Shown here: piece by piece, positions 17,398-25,582 of the stretch
Layout of the letters: each line of letters starts with the position of its first letter
How positions within the stretch are numbered: the first letter of the stretch is position 1
Assembly (NCBI RefSeq): GCF_900168325.1
Contig: NZ_FVZE01000002.1
Coordinates: forward strand, 372,001-436,000
Length of the DNA stretch: 64,000 bases
Reading direction: 5' to 3'
Source: Novosphingobium mathurense
GTDB lineage: Bacteria > Pseudomonadota > Alphaproteobacteria > Sphingomonadales > Sphingomonadaceae
Notes under the pieces: generated by a model
Seen by the model: only the letters and a program-made list of their open reading frames with translations
Database searches by the model: none
Told to the model about the DNA's origin: nothing
Translations under genes and position numbers: made by a program

Positions 17398-17436
17398 CCT
17401 TATCGGGGACCCTTATCGGGGGGCCTTATCGGGCCC
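17398..17436. repeat. Three tandem 13-bp repeats (CCTTATCGGG core) upstream of tldD
   Basis: CCTTATCGGG occurs at 17398, 17411 and 17424, an exact 13-bp period, between the zf-CHCC gene and the tldD start (46-85 bp upstream of it). The spacing is regular enough for a regulator-binding array or a slippage-made repeat. Confidence 0.75.
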
Positions 17437-17487
17437 GCGCCGGTGATATTGAGGGGCGTCCCGGCCGATGACCGGGACGAGTGCCGA

Positions 17488-17700
17488 TCAGGCTGCCTGC
17501 CGGTCGGCCGGGCCGCCCTTCAGGACGAAGCGGCGATCGCAATAGCCGCATTCGACATAACCCTTTTCGTCGATCTCCATCCACACGCGCGGATGGCCCA
17601 GCGCTGCGGGCTTGTAGGCGCCGTTGGCGCGGATGTCGGAAGCCCCGTCGCAGGAGACGCGATGGGAATCGGTGTAGACGGTTTCGGGCGCGTTGCTCAT
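17488..17700 (-). CDS. zf-CHCC zinc-finger protein (NDUFS6-like)
   Basis: A 70-residue protein of the zf-CHCC family, the bacterial relative of the NDUFS6 subunit of complex I. The ligand set is Cys in RVSCDG, His in LGHPRV and the pair in ECGYCDRRF. Alphaproteobacteria keep it as a small stand-alone protein linked to complex I assembly or electron transport. The start at 17700 is chosen for family length; an in-frame ATG four codons upstream is possible. It lies upstream of tldD on the same strand. Confidence 0.88.
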   Translation of the reverse strand: MSNAPETVYTDSHRVSCDGASDIRANGAYKPAALGHPRVWMEIDEKGYVECGYCDRRFVLKGGPADRQAA

Positions 17701-17863
17701 GAGCTGCGCCATTAGCAGCGAGTGCGGGCCATTTCCAGCCGGGAAGGGCGCAGATTCGCAACCGCGTGTGGGAAGATCTTGCATGGTCCGGGGAAGGGGC
17801 CTCGCATACCGCCTTGCCAGCCGGGGCTTTACCCGGGAAGCAACTTCCCCCAAATGCGCAGGA

Positions 17864-18808
17864 ATGACCAGCACTTCAGCCCCCGCCATCTCCATTCGCG
17901 ACCTCAAGAAGCGCTACGCCCCGGCCGGTGGCGGCGAGGGCAAGCTGGCCCTCAAGGGCGTTTCCTTCGATGTTCCGGAAGGCGGCATCTTCGGTCTGCT
18001 CGGCCCCAACGGCGCGGGCAAGTCGACGCTGATCAACATCATGGCGGGCCTCGTTCGCAAGACCTCCGGTTCGATCGATATCTGGGGCTTCGACATCGAT
18101 CGGGACCAGCGCAATGCAAAGCGTTCGATCGGTATCGTCCCGCAGGAGATCGTCTTCGATCCCTTCTTCACGCCTTACGAGGTGCTGGAGATCCAGGCGG
18201 GCCTCTACGGCATCGCCAAGCATTTGCGCCGCAGCGAGGAACTGCTGCGCGCCGTCCACCTCGCGGACAAGCGCGATGCCTATGCGCGCACGCTGTCTGG
18301 CGGGATGAAGCGCCGCCTGCTCATCGCCAAGGCGCTTGTCCATCAGCCGCCGGTGCTGGTGCTCGACGAGCCGACCGCGGGTGTCGATGTGGAATTGCGC
18401 CGCCAGCTCTGGGAACTGGTTACCGAGATGAACCGCGAAGGCGTGACGATCGTGCTCACCACGCACTACCTCGAGGAAGCCGAGGAACTGTGCGACCGCA
18501 TCGCCATCATCAATCACGGCGAACTGATCGCCAACAAGCCGACCCGCGAACTGGTGGGCATGGCACGCGAGAAGATCCTGGTGCTCACGCTCGATCGCGA
18601 CCTGACCGAACTGCCCAGCCACCCCGGCTTCGTGAAGTGCGAGACGAGCGGCGAACGCATTCTCGAGATCACGTACGACAAGGACCGCGCCAATGCCGGC
18701 GAGATCCTCTCGGCGGTGCAGGCGCAGGGGTTCTCGATCGTCGACGTGACGACTCGCGAAGCCGATCTCGAGGACGTCTTCGTCAGCCTTACCAGCCAGG
18801 CAGCCTGA
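17864..18808 (+). CDS. ABC transporter ATP-binding protein (YadG/CcmA-like)
   Basis: A 314-residue ATPase with Walker [10 protein letters not shown] near residues 46-54, signature LSGGMKRRL, Walker [13 protein letters not shown] and the switch His in [10 protein letters not shown]. The C-terminal 70 residues form the small domain common to ABC-2 type exporters. The start at 17864 fits family length. No permease gene is adjacent: the next gene is nadB, 99 bp on. It either pairs with a distant permease or is an orphan; this cannot be decided here. Confidence 0.92.
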   Translation: MTSTSAPAISIRDLKKRYAPAGGGEGKLALKGVSFDVPEGGIFGLLGPNGAGKSTLINIMAGLVRKTSGSIDIWGFDIDRDQRNAKRSIGIVPQEIVFDPFFTPYEVLEIQAGLYGIAKHLRRSEELLRAVHLADKRDAYARTLSGGMKRRLLIAKALVHQPPVLVLDEPTAGVDVELRRQLWELVTEMNREGVTIVLTTHYLEEAEELCDRIAIINHGELIANKPTRELVGMAREKILVLTLDRDLTELPSHPGFVKCETSGERILEITYDKDRANAGEILSAVQAQGFSIVDVTTREADLEDVFVSLTSQAA

Positions 18809-18830
18809 CCTGCCCTTGTAGGAGGGCAGG
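18809..18830 (+). terminator. Short GC hairpin after the ABC ATPase gene
   Basis: CCTGCCCT and AGGGCAGG pair perfectly (8 bp, 6-base loop) directly at the stop codon. No T-tract follows, so it is only a weak terminator candidate. Confidence 0.4.
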
Positions 18831-18907
18831 GGGCGGAACAGCCAAAAAGACAGGCTATCTACCGGCAGGTTATTGCGATTGGGCGCGTCTCTCGCCAATG
18901 AGGCGGG

Positions 18908-20506
18908 ATGGAACCGTCAGATCGCAGTAGCGTGCAATACGATGTCGTCGTCATTGGTTCAGGGGCAGCGGGCCTTACCGCCGCGCTGGCACTGGCCTCG
19001 AAGCTCAAGGTTCTGGTCCTCGCCAAGGGCCAGTTGACCGGTGGCTCCACCGCCTGGGCGCAGGGCGGCATCGCAGCCGTGCTGGATGCCGGAGACACCT
19101 TCGAAGAGCATATCCGTGACACGATGGTCGCCGGTGCGGGCCTCAACCGGCTGGAGACGGTCGAATACGTCGTCGAGCGCGCGCCGAGCGCGATCGGGCG
19201 GCTGGTCGAACTGGGCGTGCCGTTCAACATGGAAGGCGATGCGCTGCACCTGACGCGGGAAGGCGGCCATTCCCATCGCCGCATCGTCCACGTCAACGAT
19301 GCCACCGGCTGGGCCGTGCAGCAGGCGCTGCTCAAGGCTGCCGAGGACAGCCCCAACATTACCCTGCTGCCGGGCCGTTCGTGCATCGACCTTATCACCG
19401 GGCGGCACGAGATGCGCTATTCCGGTTCGGGACGCATCTGGGGCGTCTATGCACTCAACGAGGAAACCGGCCACGTCGAGGCCTATACGGCGCGTGCCAC
19501 GGTGCTCGCCACCGGCGGGGCGGGGCGCGTCTATCGGTTCAGTACTGCGCCGCGCGGCGCCACCGGGGACGGGATCGCCATGGCCTGGCGTGCCGGTGCA
19601 CGCGTCTCCAACATGGAGATGATGCAGTTCCACCCGACCTGCCTCTACAATCTGGAGGTCAAGAACTTCCTTATTACCGAGGCGGTGCGCGGCGAAGGCG
19701 GACATCTCAGGCACCCGGTCACCGGGCGTCGCTTCATGCCCGACTATGACGAGCGCGCCGAACTGGCGCCGCGCGACGTGGTAGCCCGCGCGATCGACGA
19801 CCAGATCAAGCGCTATGGCCTCGACTATGTCCACCTCGACATCAGCCACCGTCCGCCCGAGTTCGTGAAGGAGCACTTCCCGAACATCTACGAGAAGCTG
19901 ATCTCGCTGGGCATCGACATGACCAGGGAGCCGATCCCGGTGGTGCCGGCGCAGCACTACACCTGCGGCGGCGTGCTGGTGGATCTGGACGGACGGACCG
20001 ACCTGCCCGGGCTCTATGCCGCGGGCGAATGCACCGAAAGCGGGTTGCACGGGGCGAATCGCCTTGCGTCCAATTCGCTGCTCGAATGCTTCGTCTTCGG
20101 CGAGGCGGCAGCCGCGCACATTCTCGACCACTGGGACGCTTTCGATGCCCCGCCGCCGATTCGCGACTGGGACGAGAGCCGCGTCACCGATTCGGACGAG
20201 GAAGTCGTCATCAAGCAGAACTGGACCGAGATTCGCCGGTTCATGTGGAACTACGTCGGCATCGTGCGCACCACCAAGCGGCTGGAACGTGCGATGCACC
20301 GCATCCAGATGCTCAATGGCGAAGTGGAGGAATATTACCGCCACTTCCGCGTCTCGACCGATCTCGTCGAACTGCGCAACCTGCTGCAATCGGCGGAACT
20401 GATCGTGGATTCGGCGCTGCGGCGTCACGAGAGCCGCGGCCTGCACTACACGCTCGATTACCCCGAGACGCTTCCGGTCGCTGAGGACACGGTGCTGGTT
20501 CCCTAG
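18908..20506 (+). CDS. nadB: L-aspartate oxidase
   Basis: A 532-residue flavoenzyme that oxidises L-aspartate to iminoaspartate in de novo NAD synthesis. The N-terminal FAD Rossmann motif VVIGSGAAGLTAALAL and the fumarate-reductase-like TGGSTAWAQGGIAAV, HPTCLYN and GLHGANRLASNSLLE blocks are all present, and the C-terminal helical domain is complete. This separates it from SdhA, which is longer and has other linkers. nadA and nadC are not adjacent. Confidence 0.95.
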   Translation: MEPSDRSSVQYDVVVIGSGAAGLTAALALASKLKVLVLAKGQLTGGSTAWAQGGIAAVLDAGDTFEEHIRDTMVAGAGLNRLETVEYVVERAPSAIGRLVELGVPFNMEGDALHLTREGGHSHRRIVHVNDATGWAVQQALLKAAEDSPNITLLPGRSCIDLITGRHEMRYSGSGRIWGVYALNEETGHVEAYTARATVLATGGAGRVYRFSTAPRGATGDGIAMAWRAGARVSNMEMMQFHPTCLYNLEVKNFLITEAVRGEGGHLRHPVTGRRFMPDYDERAELAPRDVVARAIDDQIKRYGLDYVHLDISHRPPEFVKEHFPNIYEKLISLGIDMTREPIPVVPAQHYTCGGVLVDLDGRTDLPGLYAAGECTESGLHGANRLASNSLLECFVFGEAAAAHILDHWDAFDAPPPIRDWDESRVTDSDEEVVIKQNWTEIRRFMWNYVGIVRTTKRLERAMHRIQMLNGEVEEYYRHFRVSTDLVELRNLLQSAELIVDSALRRHESRGLHYTLDYPETLPVAEDTVLVP

Positions 20507-20587
20507 AGAGGCGGGGCCCGGGTACGCACTCCTCTTGCGTCATTCCCGCGCAGGCGGGGGAGCGATGCGCGCTGCAGGCACCCGTGA

Positions 20588-20833
20588 TCAGGTGCCGATT
20601 CCGAGCAGCCGACCGAGGAAGATCAGCACGATCGCGCCGATGATCGAGGCGAGGCAGCCGGCGCGGCTGAAATCGCTCTGCCCGCGGCTGGAAACCAGCC
20701 CGGCGACGAGCGAGCCGCCGATGCCCAGCAGAATCGTGGCGATCCAGCCCATGTCGACCGCGCCCGGGTAGAAGAAACGCGCCAGAACGCCGATGACGAG
20801 GCCGCTGATGATGGCGCCGATGATGTTGAGCAT
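20588..20833 (-). CDS. GlsB/YeaQ/YmgE-family small membrane protein
   Basis: An 81-residue protein with three hydrophobic, glycine-rich helices (MLNIIGAIISGLVIGVLARFF, ATILLGIGGSLVAG, ASIIGAIVLIFLGR), the layout of the 'transglycosylase-associated' family, whose members are often stress-induced; the enzymatic name is not supported. The start at 20833 gives the usual length. It is convergent with nadB. Confidence 0.88.
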   Translation of the reverse strand: MLNIIGAIISGLVIGVLARFFYPGAVDMGWIATILLGIGGSLVAGLVSSRGQSDFSRAGCLASIIGAIVLIFLGRLLGIGT

Positions 20834-21019
20834 GATTCCGGTTCCCTCCTGCCAGCCTGCTTTCGCGTCAGGCGGCCTTATAACCGTTGAAAGACAAGAC
20901 GGTTGCATTGTGTCCCGGCTTGCCTGCGAAAGCGGTGACAGACAAGATCGGGGCACGGGCAGGGCTTAGGGGAACTCGTTTCGTCGTATTCCTGATTCCG
21001 TTCGTCGTCAGATTACTGG

Positions 21020-21033
21020 GGAAAAATTTTTCC
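21020..21033. promoter_or_regulatory. Perfect 14-bp AT-core palindrome upstream of the nrdA leader
   Basis: GGAAAAATTTTTCC is a perfect palindrome about 370 bp before nrdA and just ahead of the structured leader. It could be a regulator site or an upstream-element-like bend; it does not match the NrdR box consensus I know. Confidence 0.35.
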
Positions 21034-21059
21034 GTGCGGGCATGACATTCGGACTTGCC

Positions 21060-21328
21060 AGAGACGCGGGTGAAGGACTTTCCACGCGTCGCGAGAGCGG
21101 CGGGGCTGTCCAGCGGTTCGGTGGGAAAGTCTTCGCTTCAGGGGTGCCCCTCTTGCAGAGAAATTCAGAACAGGCACTATGGGTTGTGTCGCGACGGCGG
21201 CCGGGGCTCAATACCTAGAGGGATCGCAAGTTGGTGGGTCTTGATCCGCCAAGCGGCGAGTCCCGGTATGAAAGCCGACCGGAAGCCTCAAGGACCAAGG
21301 CGGAACGGGTAATTCCGTTCTCTTTTTG
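21060..21328 (+). ncRNA. Structured leader or small RNA ending in an intrinsic terminator, upstream of nrdA
   Basis: The stretch 20834-21400 has no convincing gene; an open frame at 21055-21312 does not look protein-like. It can fold: GACTTTCC (21076-21083) pairs with GGAAAGTC (21124-21131), and 21221-21248 forms a hairpin of GGAT and CAAG segments with CTTGATCC. It ends in a terminator at 21302-21328. nrdA begins 73 bp later on the same strand. The arrangement fits either a transcription-attenuated nrdA leader or an independent small RNA. I could not match it to tmRNA, 6S, SRP, RNase P RNA or the cobalamin riboswitch. Confidence 0.4.
21302..21328 (+). terminator. Intrinsic terminator before nrdA
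   Basis: GGAACGG (21302-21308) pairs with CCGTTCT (21315-21321, one terminal wobble) around a 6-base loop, followed by CTTTTTG. It ends a transcript that begins upstream of nrdA, not within a coding gene. Confidence 0.65.
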
Positions 21329-21400
21329 TACCGTATCTGGTAGACGGGGATGCAGATGCCCGCCGACTCGTGACGGTACCGCCTGGCCGATGCGGAAGAG

Positions 21401-23479
21401 ATGAAGCTGCTTTCGGGCAGTTCGATGACAAGTGCGATGACACGGGGGCGAAAAGTGGATTTCAGGAACGAAAGCGACGCGGTCGTGGAAAGTGCTGACG
21501 TGGAACATGTCGGGGCGGTGGCTTCGGATACGGACAGTGCCGTAGAGGCACGGGACGCGAGCAAACAGAACAAGGAGACGGGCAAGGGCCCGGCAGTCGC
21601 CATGGAAAAAACCGACATCGCCACCGCAGATCTGGTCGACGCGGCGAAGGCGCCGCGCAAGAGCGATTCGAAGACCATCCATGACCGCCGTTTCACGATC
21701 GTCACGGACGAAAGCCGCGATGCGCTTCTGACCGACTTCGGCAAGGAAACGCTCGACGACCGCTACCTGCTGCCCGGCGAGAGGTATCAGGACATCTTTG
21801 CGCGCGTCGCGGATGCCTATGCCGACGACCAGGAACATGCGCAGCGTCTCTACGACTACATTTCGAAGCTGTGGTTCATGCCTGCCACCCCGGTCCTGTC
21901 GAACGGCGGCACCGGGCGCGGACTGCCGATCTCGTGCTACCTGAATTCGGTCGACGACAGCCTTGAGGGCATCGTCGCGACCTGGAATGAGAACGTCTGG
22001 CTCGCCTCGCGCGGCGGCGGCATCGGCACTTACTGGGGTTCGGTGCGCGGCATCGGCGAACCGGTCGGCCTCAATGGCAAGACCAGCGGCATCATTCCCT
22101 TCGTGCGCGTGATGGACTCGCTGACCCTCGCGATCTCGCAGGGCTCGCTGCGCCGCGGTTCGGCCGCTTGCTACATCGATGTCTCGCACCCCGAGATCGA
22201 GGAGTTCCTCGAGATCCGCAAGCCTTCGGGCGACTTCAACCGCAAGGCGCTCAACCTGCACCACGGCGTGCTGCTCACCGACGAGTTCATGGAAGCCGTG
22301 CGCGACGGTCGCGAATTCGAGCTCAAGAGCCCGCGCGACGGTTCGGTGCGCGGTTCGGTCAATGCCCGCTCGCTGTTCCAGAAGCTGGTCGAGACCCGCC
22401 TTGCCACCGGTGAGCCCTACATCGTCTTCTCCGACACCGTGAACCGCATGATGCCCAAGCATCACCGCGATCTCGGCCTGAAGGTCTCGACCTCGAACCT
22501 CTGCTCGGAAATCACCCTGCCCACGGGCCGCGACCACCTCGGCAACGACCGTACGGCGGTGTGCTGCCTGTCCTCGCTCAACCTGGAAACCTGGGACCAG
22601 TGGAAGGGCGAAAAGCGCTTCGTCGAAGACGTCCTGCGCTTCCTCGACAACGTGCTGCAGGACTACATCGATCGCGCGCCGGACGAGATGGCCCGCGCGA
22701 AGTACTCGGCCATGCGCGAACGTTCGGTCGGCATGGGCGTGATGGGTTTCCACTCGTTCCTGCAGCAGAAAGGCATCGCCTTCGAAAGTGCGATGGCCAA
22801 GGCGCTCAACCTGCAGATGTTCCAGTACATCAACCAGAAGGCCAACGAGGCTTCGATGATGCTCGCCAAGGAACGCGGTCCGTGCCCGGACGCGGCCGAC
22901 CAGGGCGTGATGGAACGTTTCAGCTGCAAGATGGCGATCGCGCCGACCGCGTCGATCTCGATCATCTGCGGCGGCACTTCGGCCTGTATCGAGCCGATCC
23001 CGGCCAACATCTACACCCACAAGACGCTCTCGGGCTCCTTCGTGGTGAAGAACCCCTACCTGCAGAAGCTGCTGGCCTCGAAGTCGAAGGACTCCGCCAA
23101 CGTGTGGAACTCGATCCTCGAGCATGGCGGTTCGGTCCAGCAGCTCGACTTCCTCTCGCCGGAGGAAAAGGCGATCTACAAGACCAGCTTCGAGATCGAC
23201 CAGCGTTGGCTGCTCGAATTCGCGGCCGACCGCACGCCCTATATCGACCAGGCCCAGTCGCTGAACCTGTTCATCCCGGCCGACGTCGACAAGTGGGACC
23301 TGATGATGCTGCACTTCCAGGCGTGGGAAAGGGGCATCAAGTCGCTCTACTACCTGCGCTCGAAGTCGGTGCAGCGTGCCGGTTTCGCCGGCGGCGTGGA
23401 AGCGGACAACACCAAGGAGGCACCCAAGTTCGAGATCGGCGAGACGACCGACTACGACGAGTGCCTCGCCTGCCAGTAA
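21401..23479 (+). CDS. nrdA: Class I ribonucleoside-diphosphate reductase, alpha subunit
   Basis: The large subunit that reduces ribonucleotides to deoxyribonucleotides. Active-site cysteines are visible in SAACYID, TSNLCSEITLPTG and AVCCLSSLNL, and the C-terminal redox pair is ECLACQ. The N-terminus is the unsure part: residues 1-70 are low in conservation, and the core begins near DRRFTIVTDESRD. No ATP-cone domain precedes it, so the overall-activity site of E. coli NrdA seems to be missing. Starts at 21401 (used), a GTG at 21455 or the ATG at 21602 are possible. nrdB lies 2.1 kb downstream and is not adjacent. Confidence 0.93.
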   Translation: MKLLSGSSMTSAMTRGRKVDFRNESDAVVESADVEHVGAVASDTDSAVEARDASKQNKETGKGPAVAMEKTDIATADLVDAAKAPRKSDSKTIHDRRFTIVTDESRDALLTDFGKETLDDRYLLPGERYQDIFARVADAYADDQEHAQRLYDYISKLWFMPATPVLSNGGTGRGLPISCYLNSVDDSLEGIVATWNENVWLASRGGGIGTYWGSVRGIGEPVGLNGKTSGIIPFVRVMDSLTLAISQGSLRRGSAACYIDVSHPEIEEFLEIRKPSGDFNRKALNLHHGVLLTDEFMEAVRDGREFELKSPRDGSVRGSVNARSLFQKLVETRLATGEPYIVFSDTVNRMMPKHHRDLGLKVSTSNLCSEITLPTGRDHLGNDRTAVCCLSSLNLETWDQWKGEKRFVEDVLRFLDNVLQDYIDRAPDEMARAKYSAMRERSVGMGVMGFHSFLQQKGIAFESAMAKALNLQMFQYINQKANEASMMLAKERGPCPDAADQGVMERFSCKMAIAPTASISIICGGTSACIEPIPANIYTHKTLSGSFVVKNPYLQKLLASKSKDSANVWNSILEHGGSVQQLDFLSPEEKAIYKTSFEIDQRWLLEFAADRTPYIDQAQSLNLFIPADVDKWDLMMLHFQAWERGIKSLYYLRSKSVQRAGFAGGVEADNTKEAPKFEIGETTDYDECLACQ

Positions 23480-23532
23480 GGGGATTGTCAGGGGCGTTCA
23501 TCAGCGACCCCGACACAGACACCCAGCGGAAG

Positions 23533-23565
23533 CGGCCTCCGGAAATCCGGGGGCCGTTTTCGTTT
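23533..23565 (+). terminator. Intrinsic terminator after nrdA
   Basis: A 10-bp stem, CGGCCTCCGG with CCGGGGGCCG (one wobble), closes a 4-base loop and is followed by TTTTCGTTT. It sits 54 bp after the nrdA stop and explains why nrdB must have its own promoter. Confidence 0.85.
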
Positions 23566-23621
23566 GGGCTTTGGCAAAGGTGGGTGCGGTCTGTTCAGGC
23601 CGTGCATCCCGCCGCCGCGGA

Positions 23622-24134
23622 TTACTCCACGGTCATGCGGAACGGCAGTTCGATGTCGATCTTCACCCGGTAGTTGGGCCCGTTGCCGCCGCTGCGGTCG
23701 ACGACCGTCACGATCACCGCGCTGCACTTCACCATCGCGTGCGAGAGGTGCCAGCGCTTGAGCCATTCGCGAAACTGCGTGGTCAGGGTGCGCGGGCAAT
23801 AGCCGATCACAACTTCATCGATCGTGACCGTGACGTCGCCCCGGCTGTTCGTGTGATCCTCGTCAAGGTCGAGCGTGGCAATGCATTCGTGTTTGCGGCG
23901 CAGGGCATCGCCATTGCCGGCGATCGCCTTCAGTTCCGGCTGATAGTGCGATGTGCGCACGATCTCGTGGCGGAATTCACCCTTGCCGTGCAGGAAAAGG
24001 AAACGCGTCTCGCCGCCGGGTACGGGCAGCAGGTCGGCATTGATCGGCGCCGCGCCAGGGCGCGTGGCCCTGTCGAGGATGACCGGCAAGATCAACCACC
24101 TGAAAAATCGTTCGAATTTCTTCCAGATACCCAC
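23622..24134 (-). CDS. HIRAN-like domain protein
   Basis: A 170-residue protein. After a hydrophobic N-terminus (FFRWLILPVIL) comes a segment with the HIRAN-like pattern: RTSHYQPELKAIAG, a small insert, ECIATLDLDEDHTNSRGDVTVTIDEVVIGYC, then a helix and a final beta-strand CSAVIVTVV. HIRAN domains bind DNA 3' ends in helicases such as HLTF; here the domain stands alone. It lies convergent to nrdA in the interval that splits nrdA from nrdB. The start is GTG. Domain identification rests on pattern only. Confidence 0.65.
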   Translation of the reverse strand: MGIWKKFERFFRWLILPVILDRATRPGAAPINADLLPVPGGETRFLFLHGKGEFRHEIVRTSHYQPELKAIAGNGDALRRKHECIATLDLDEDHTNSRGDVTVTIDEVVIGYCPRTLTTQFREWLKRWHLSHAMVKCSAVIVTVVDRSGGNGPNYRVKIDIELPFRMTVE

Positions 24135-24519
24135 TTTTGCACGCGACGCCCGATTTTCATGGGATTTTGACAGGTCCTTTAGTGCCGTTTGACTGTGGCC
24201 GATAGCCTGCAGTGGCGGCCGGTGGTGGAGTTTTCCCCGCCGTCTTTTGCGGCTTCGATGCCGAAACGGCGCAGAAATCGGCGCTGTTCGCGGTGCAGTG
24301 GGGGCGAATTCCCGACCTGCGTCAGTCAGTTATGATCCCGCAATGCAAGTAATCGTGTCGCAGGTGCACGACGGGAAACGGCATTGCCGGAACATGTCGG
24401 CGAAGTGTGCAACTTTTACCATTTGCGACAATTTGTGGCTTGAGATCGACGGGCCGAATGCGATGGGATCCCGTCCGACAATTCCTCTCCCAACACCAGT
24501 TTCAGGAACAGATACGACA
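24135..24519. other. Divergent intergenic region, no gene seen
   Basis: 385 bp between the HIRAN-like and PepSY-type genes. I find no convincing open frame, RNA gene or strong inverted repeat. It presumably holds both promoters. Confidence 0.5.
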
Positions 24520-24912
24520 ATGCGCAAATGGCACCGATGGCTTTCCGTTTTCTTTGGCGTCTTCATGCTCTGGATCGCCGTCACCGGGGTTCTGAGCCAG
24601 GTTGCCGTGCTCTGGCCGAGCGGCGCGTCCGATGCCGCGGCGCAGGCTGCGGCCACGCCGCCGGTGGGCTTCGAATGCCCCGAAGGCTGGCGGTGCATGC
24701 CGCCACGCGGCGATGCCGGCGGGATCCGTTCGCTGACCGGCCTGTTCCATCACCTCCACTCGGGTGAAAGCTTCGGCCCGATCGGCACGCTGATTTCGGT
24801 GCTCTCCGGCCTGACCCTGATCTTCTTCTCGATCTCGGGCCTGTGGCTCTACGTGCAGATGTGGCGCAACCGGAAGAGCCGCTCGCTCAATCCGCGCTGG
24901 TTCTGGAAGTGA
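24520..24912 (+). CDS. Small PepSY-associated transmembrane protein
   Basis: A 130-residue protein with an N-terminal helix of the PepSY-associated type (MRKWHRWLSVFFGVFMLWIA), a periplasmic segment with two cysteines (ECPEGWRCMPP), an LFHHLHSGESFG histidine motif and a second helix LISVLSGLTLIFFSISGLWLYV. It resembles one half of the larger PepSY membrane reductases. The histidines could bind heme or metal. Start ATG at 24520 chosen; the frame is open further upstream but not protein-like. Confidence 0.75.
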   Translation: MRKWHRWLSVFFGVFMLWIAVTGVLSQVAVLWPSGASDAAAQAAATPPVGFECPEGWRCMPPRGDAGGIRSLTGLFHHLHSGESFGPIGTLISVLSGLTLIFFSISGLWLYVQMWRNRKSRSLNPRWFWK

Positions 24913-24915
24913 GGC

Positions 24916-25176
24916 TCAGGGGGTGCTGCCAAGGCCGAAGGTGGCATCCCCGCGCCCGGACAGGAGGACGCTCGTCTCGTCGACGCCGTCGACCTGGGTG
25001 ATGACGATGAAGTCCTGCGCCCGATCGTCCGATGTCCCTTCGAGGAAGATCTCCTCTCCCTTCATGCCGGACACGATACCGATGCAGGAGCCGTCGGGAT
25101 TGATTACCCGCATGCCCTTGCGGATCGTCCCCACGACCGTCGTCCAGGCGGTTTCCTCAGGTCTTGGCTGTGTCAC
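24916..25176 (-). CDS. DUF2171-family protein
   Basis: An 86-residue beta-rich protein: IRKGMRVINPDGSCIGIVSGMKGEEIFLEG followed by FIVITQVDGVDETSVLLS, the pattern of DUF2171, a PRC-barrel-like family of stress-related small proteins. The start is GTG with AGGAG eight bases upstream. It is convergent with the PepSY-type gene (3 bp between stops). Confidence 0.72.
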   Translation of the reverse strand: MTQPRPEETAWTTVVGTIRKGMRVINPDGSCIGIVSGMKGEEIFLEGTSDDRAQDFIVITQVDGVDETSVLLSGRGDATFGLGSTP

Positions 25177-25582
25177 GGGAATTCTCCTGATGGGTAGCGG
25201 CAGAAAAGCCGGCTCCGCTATACCATGATAATGTTCGGGGAGCCTTCGGGGTTCCTGCCCGTGCATCCGCGCGCCGCGCAAAGGGCAAAGCCGAGGAGCG
25301 AGCACGAGTCGCGTCGCACATGGGCGGGGTGGATCGGCTCTGGAATACTAGGGCTAGCGTCCCCATATTCGTCATGCCGCTAGATGTACGAAAACTTCGC
25401 TGTGAATATGTCGATGTACCCATCTGCAATAGCGGACGATTTTGGTTATCGTGCCGTCCTTCGCTCGGGTCATGTCACTGCGGGCGAAAGCGTTTTCGAC
25501 CCGGAAAGTCCTGCTGAGCCGCCGATCCGGCTGGCCGAATCGACCGGGCCAATGATCAATCGATGCCCGGAGTGAGTCGCCC
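25177..25582. other. Intergenic region upstream of nrdB
   Basis: 406 bp between the DUF2171 gene and nrdB, presumably with both promoters. It is less GC-rich than its surroundings around 25340-25450. I see no gene and no confident NrdR box. Confidence 0.45.

Noticed and set aside
17722..18930. 402-codon plus-strand frame overlapping the ABC ATPase in another frame
   Set aside because: The ATPase frame contains all ABC motifs; this frame is Arg/Gly/Pro-rich and motif-free.
21055..21312. 85-codon open frame in the nrdA leader
   Set aside because: Poor codon use, no domain, and it lies inside a strongly foldable region that ends in a terminator.
21060..21328. Cobalamin riboswitch or tmRNA in front of nrdA
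   Set aside because: I looked for the B12-box core, the tmRNA tag and the tRNA-like ends and found none. The reductase is also class I (radical Tyr in NrdB), which needs no cobalamin.
21215..23314. 699-codon open frame on the minus strand opposite nrdA
   Set aside because: Antisense shadow of a strongly conserved gene; composition (long runs rich in His, Arg, Val, Gly) is typical of such shadows.
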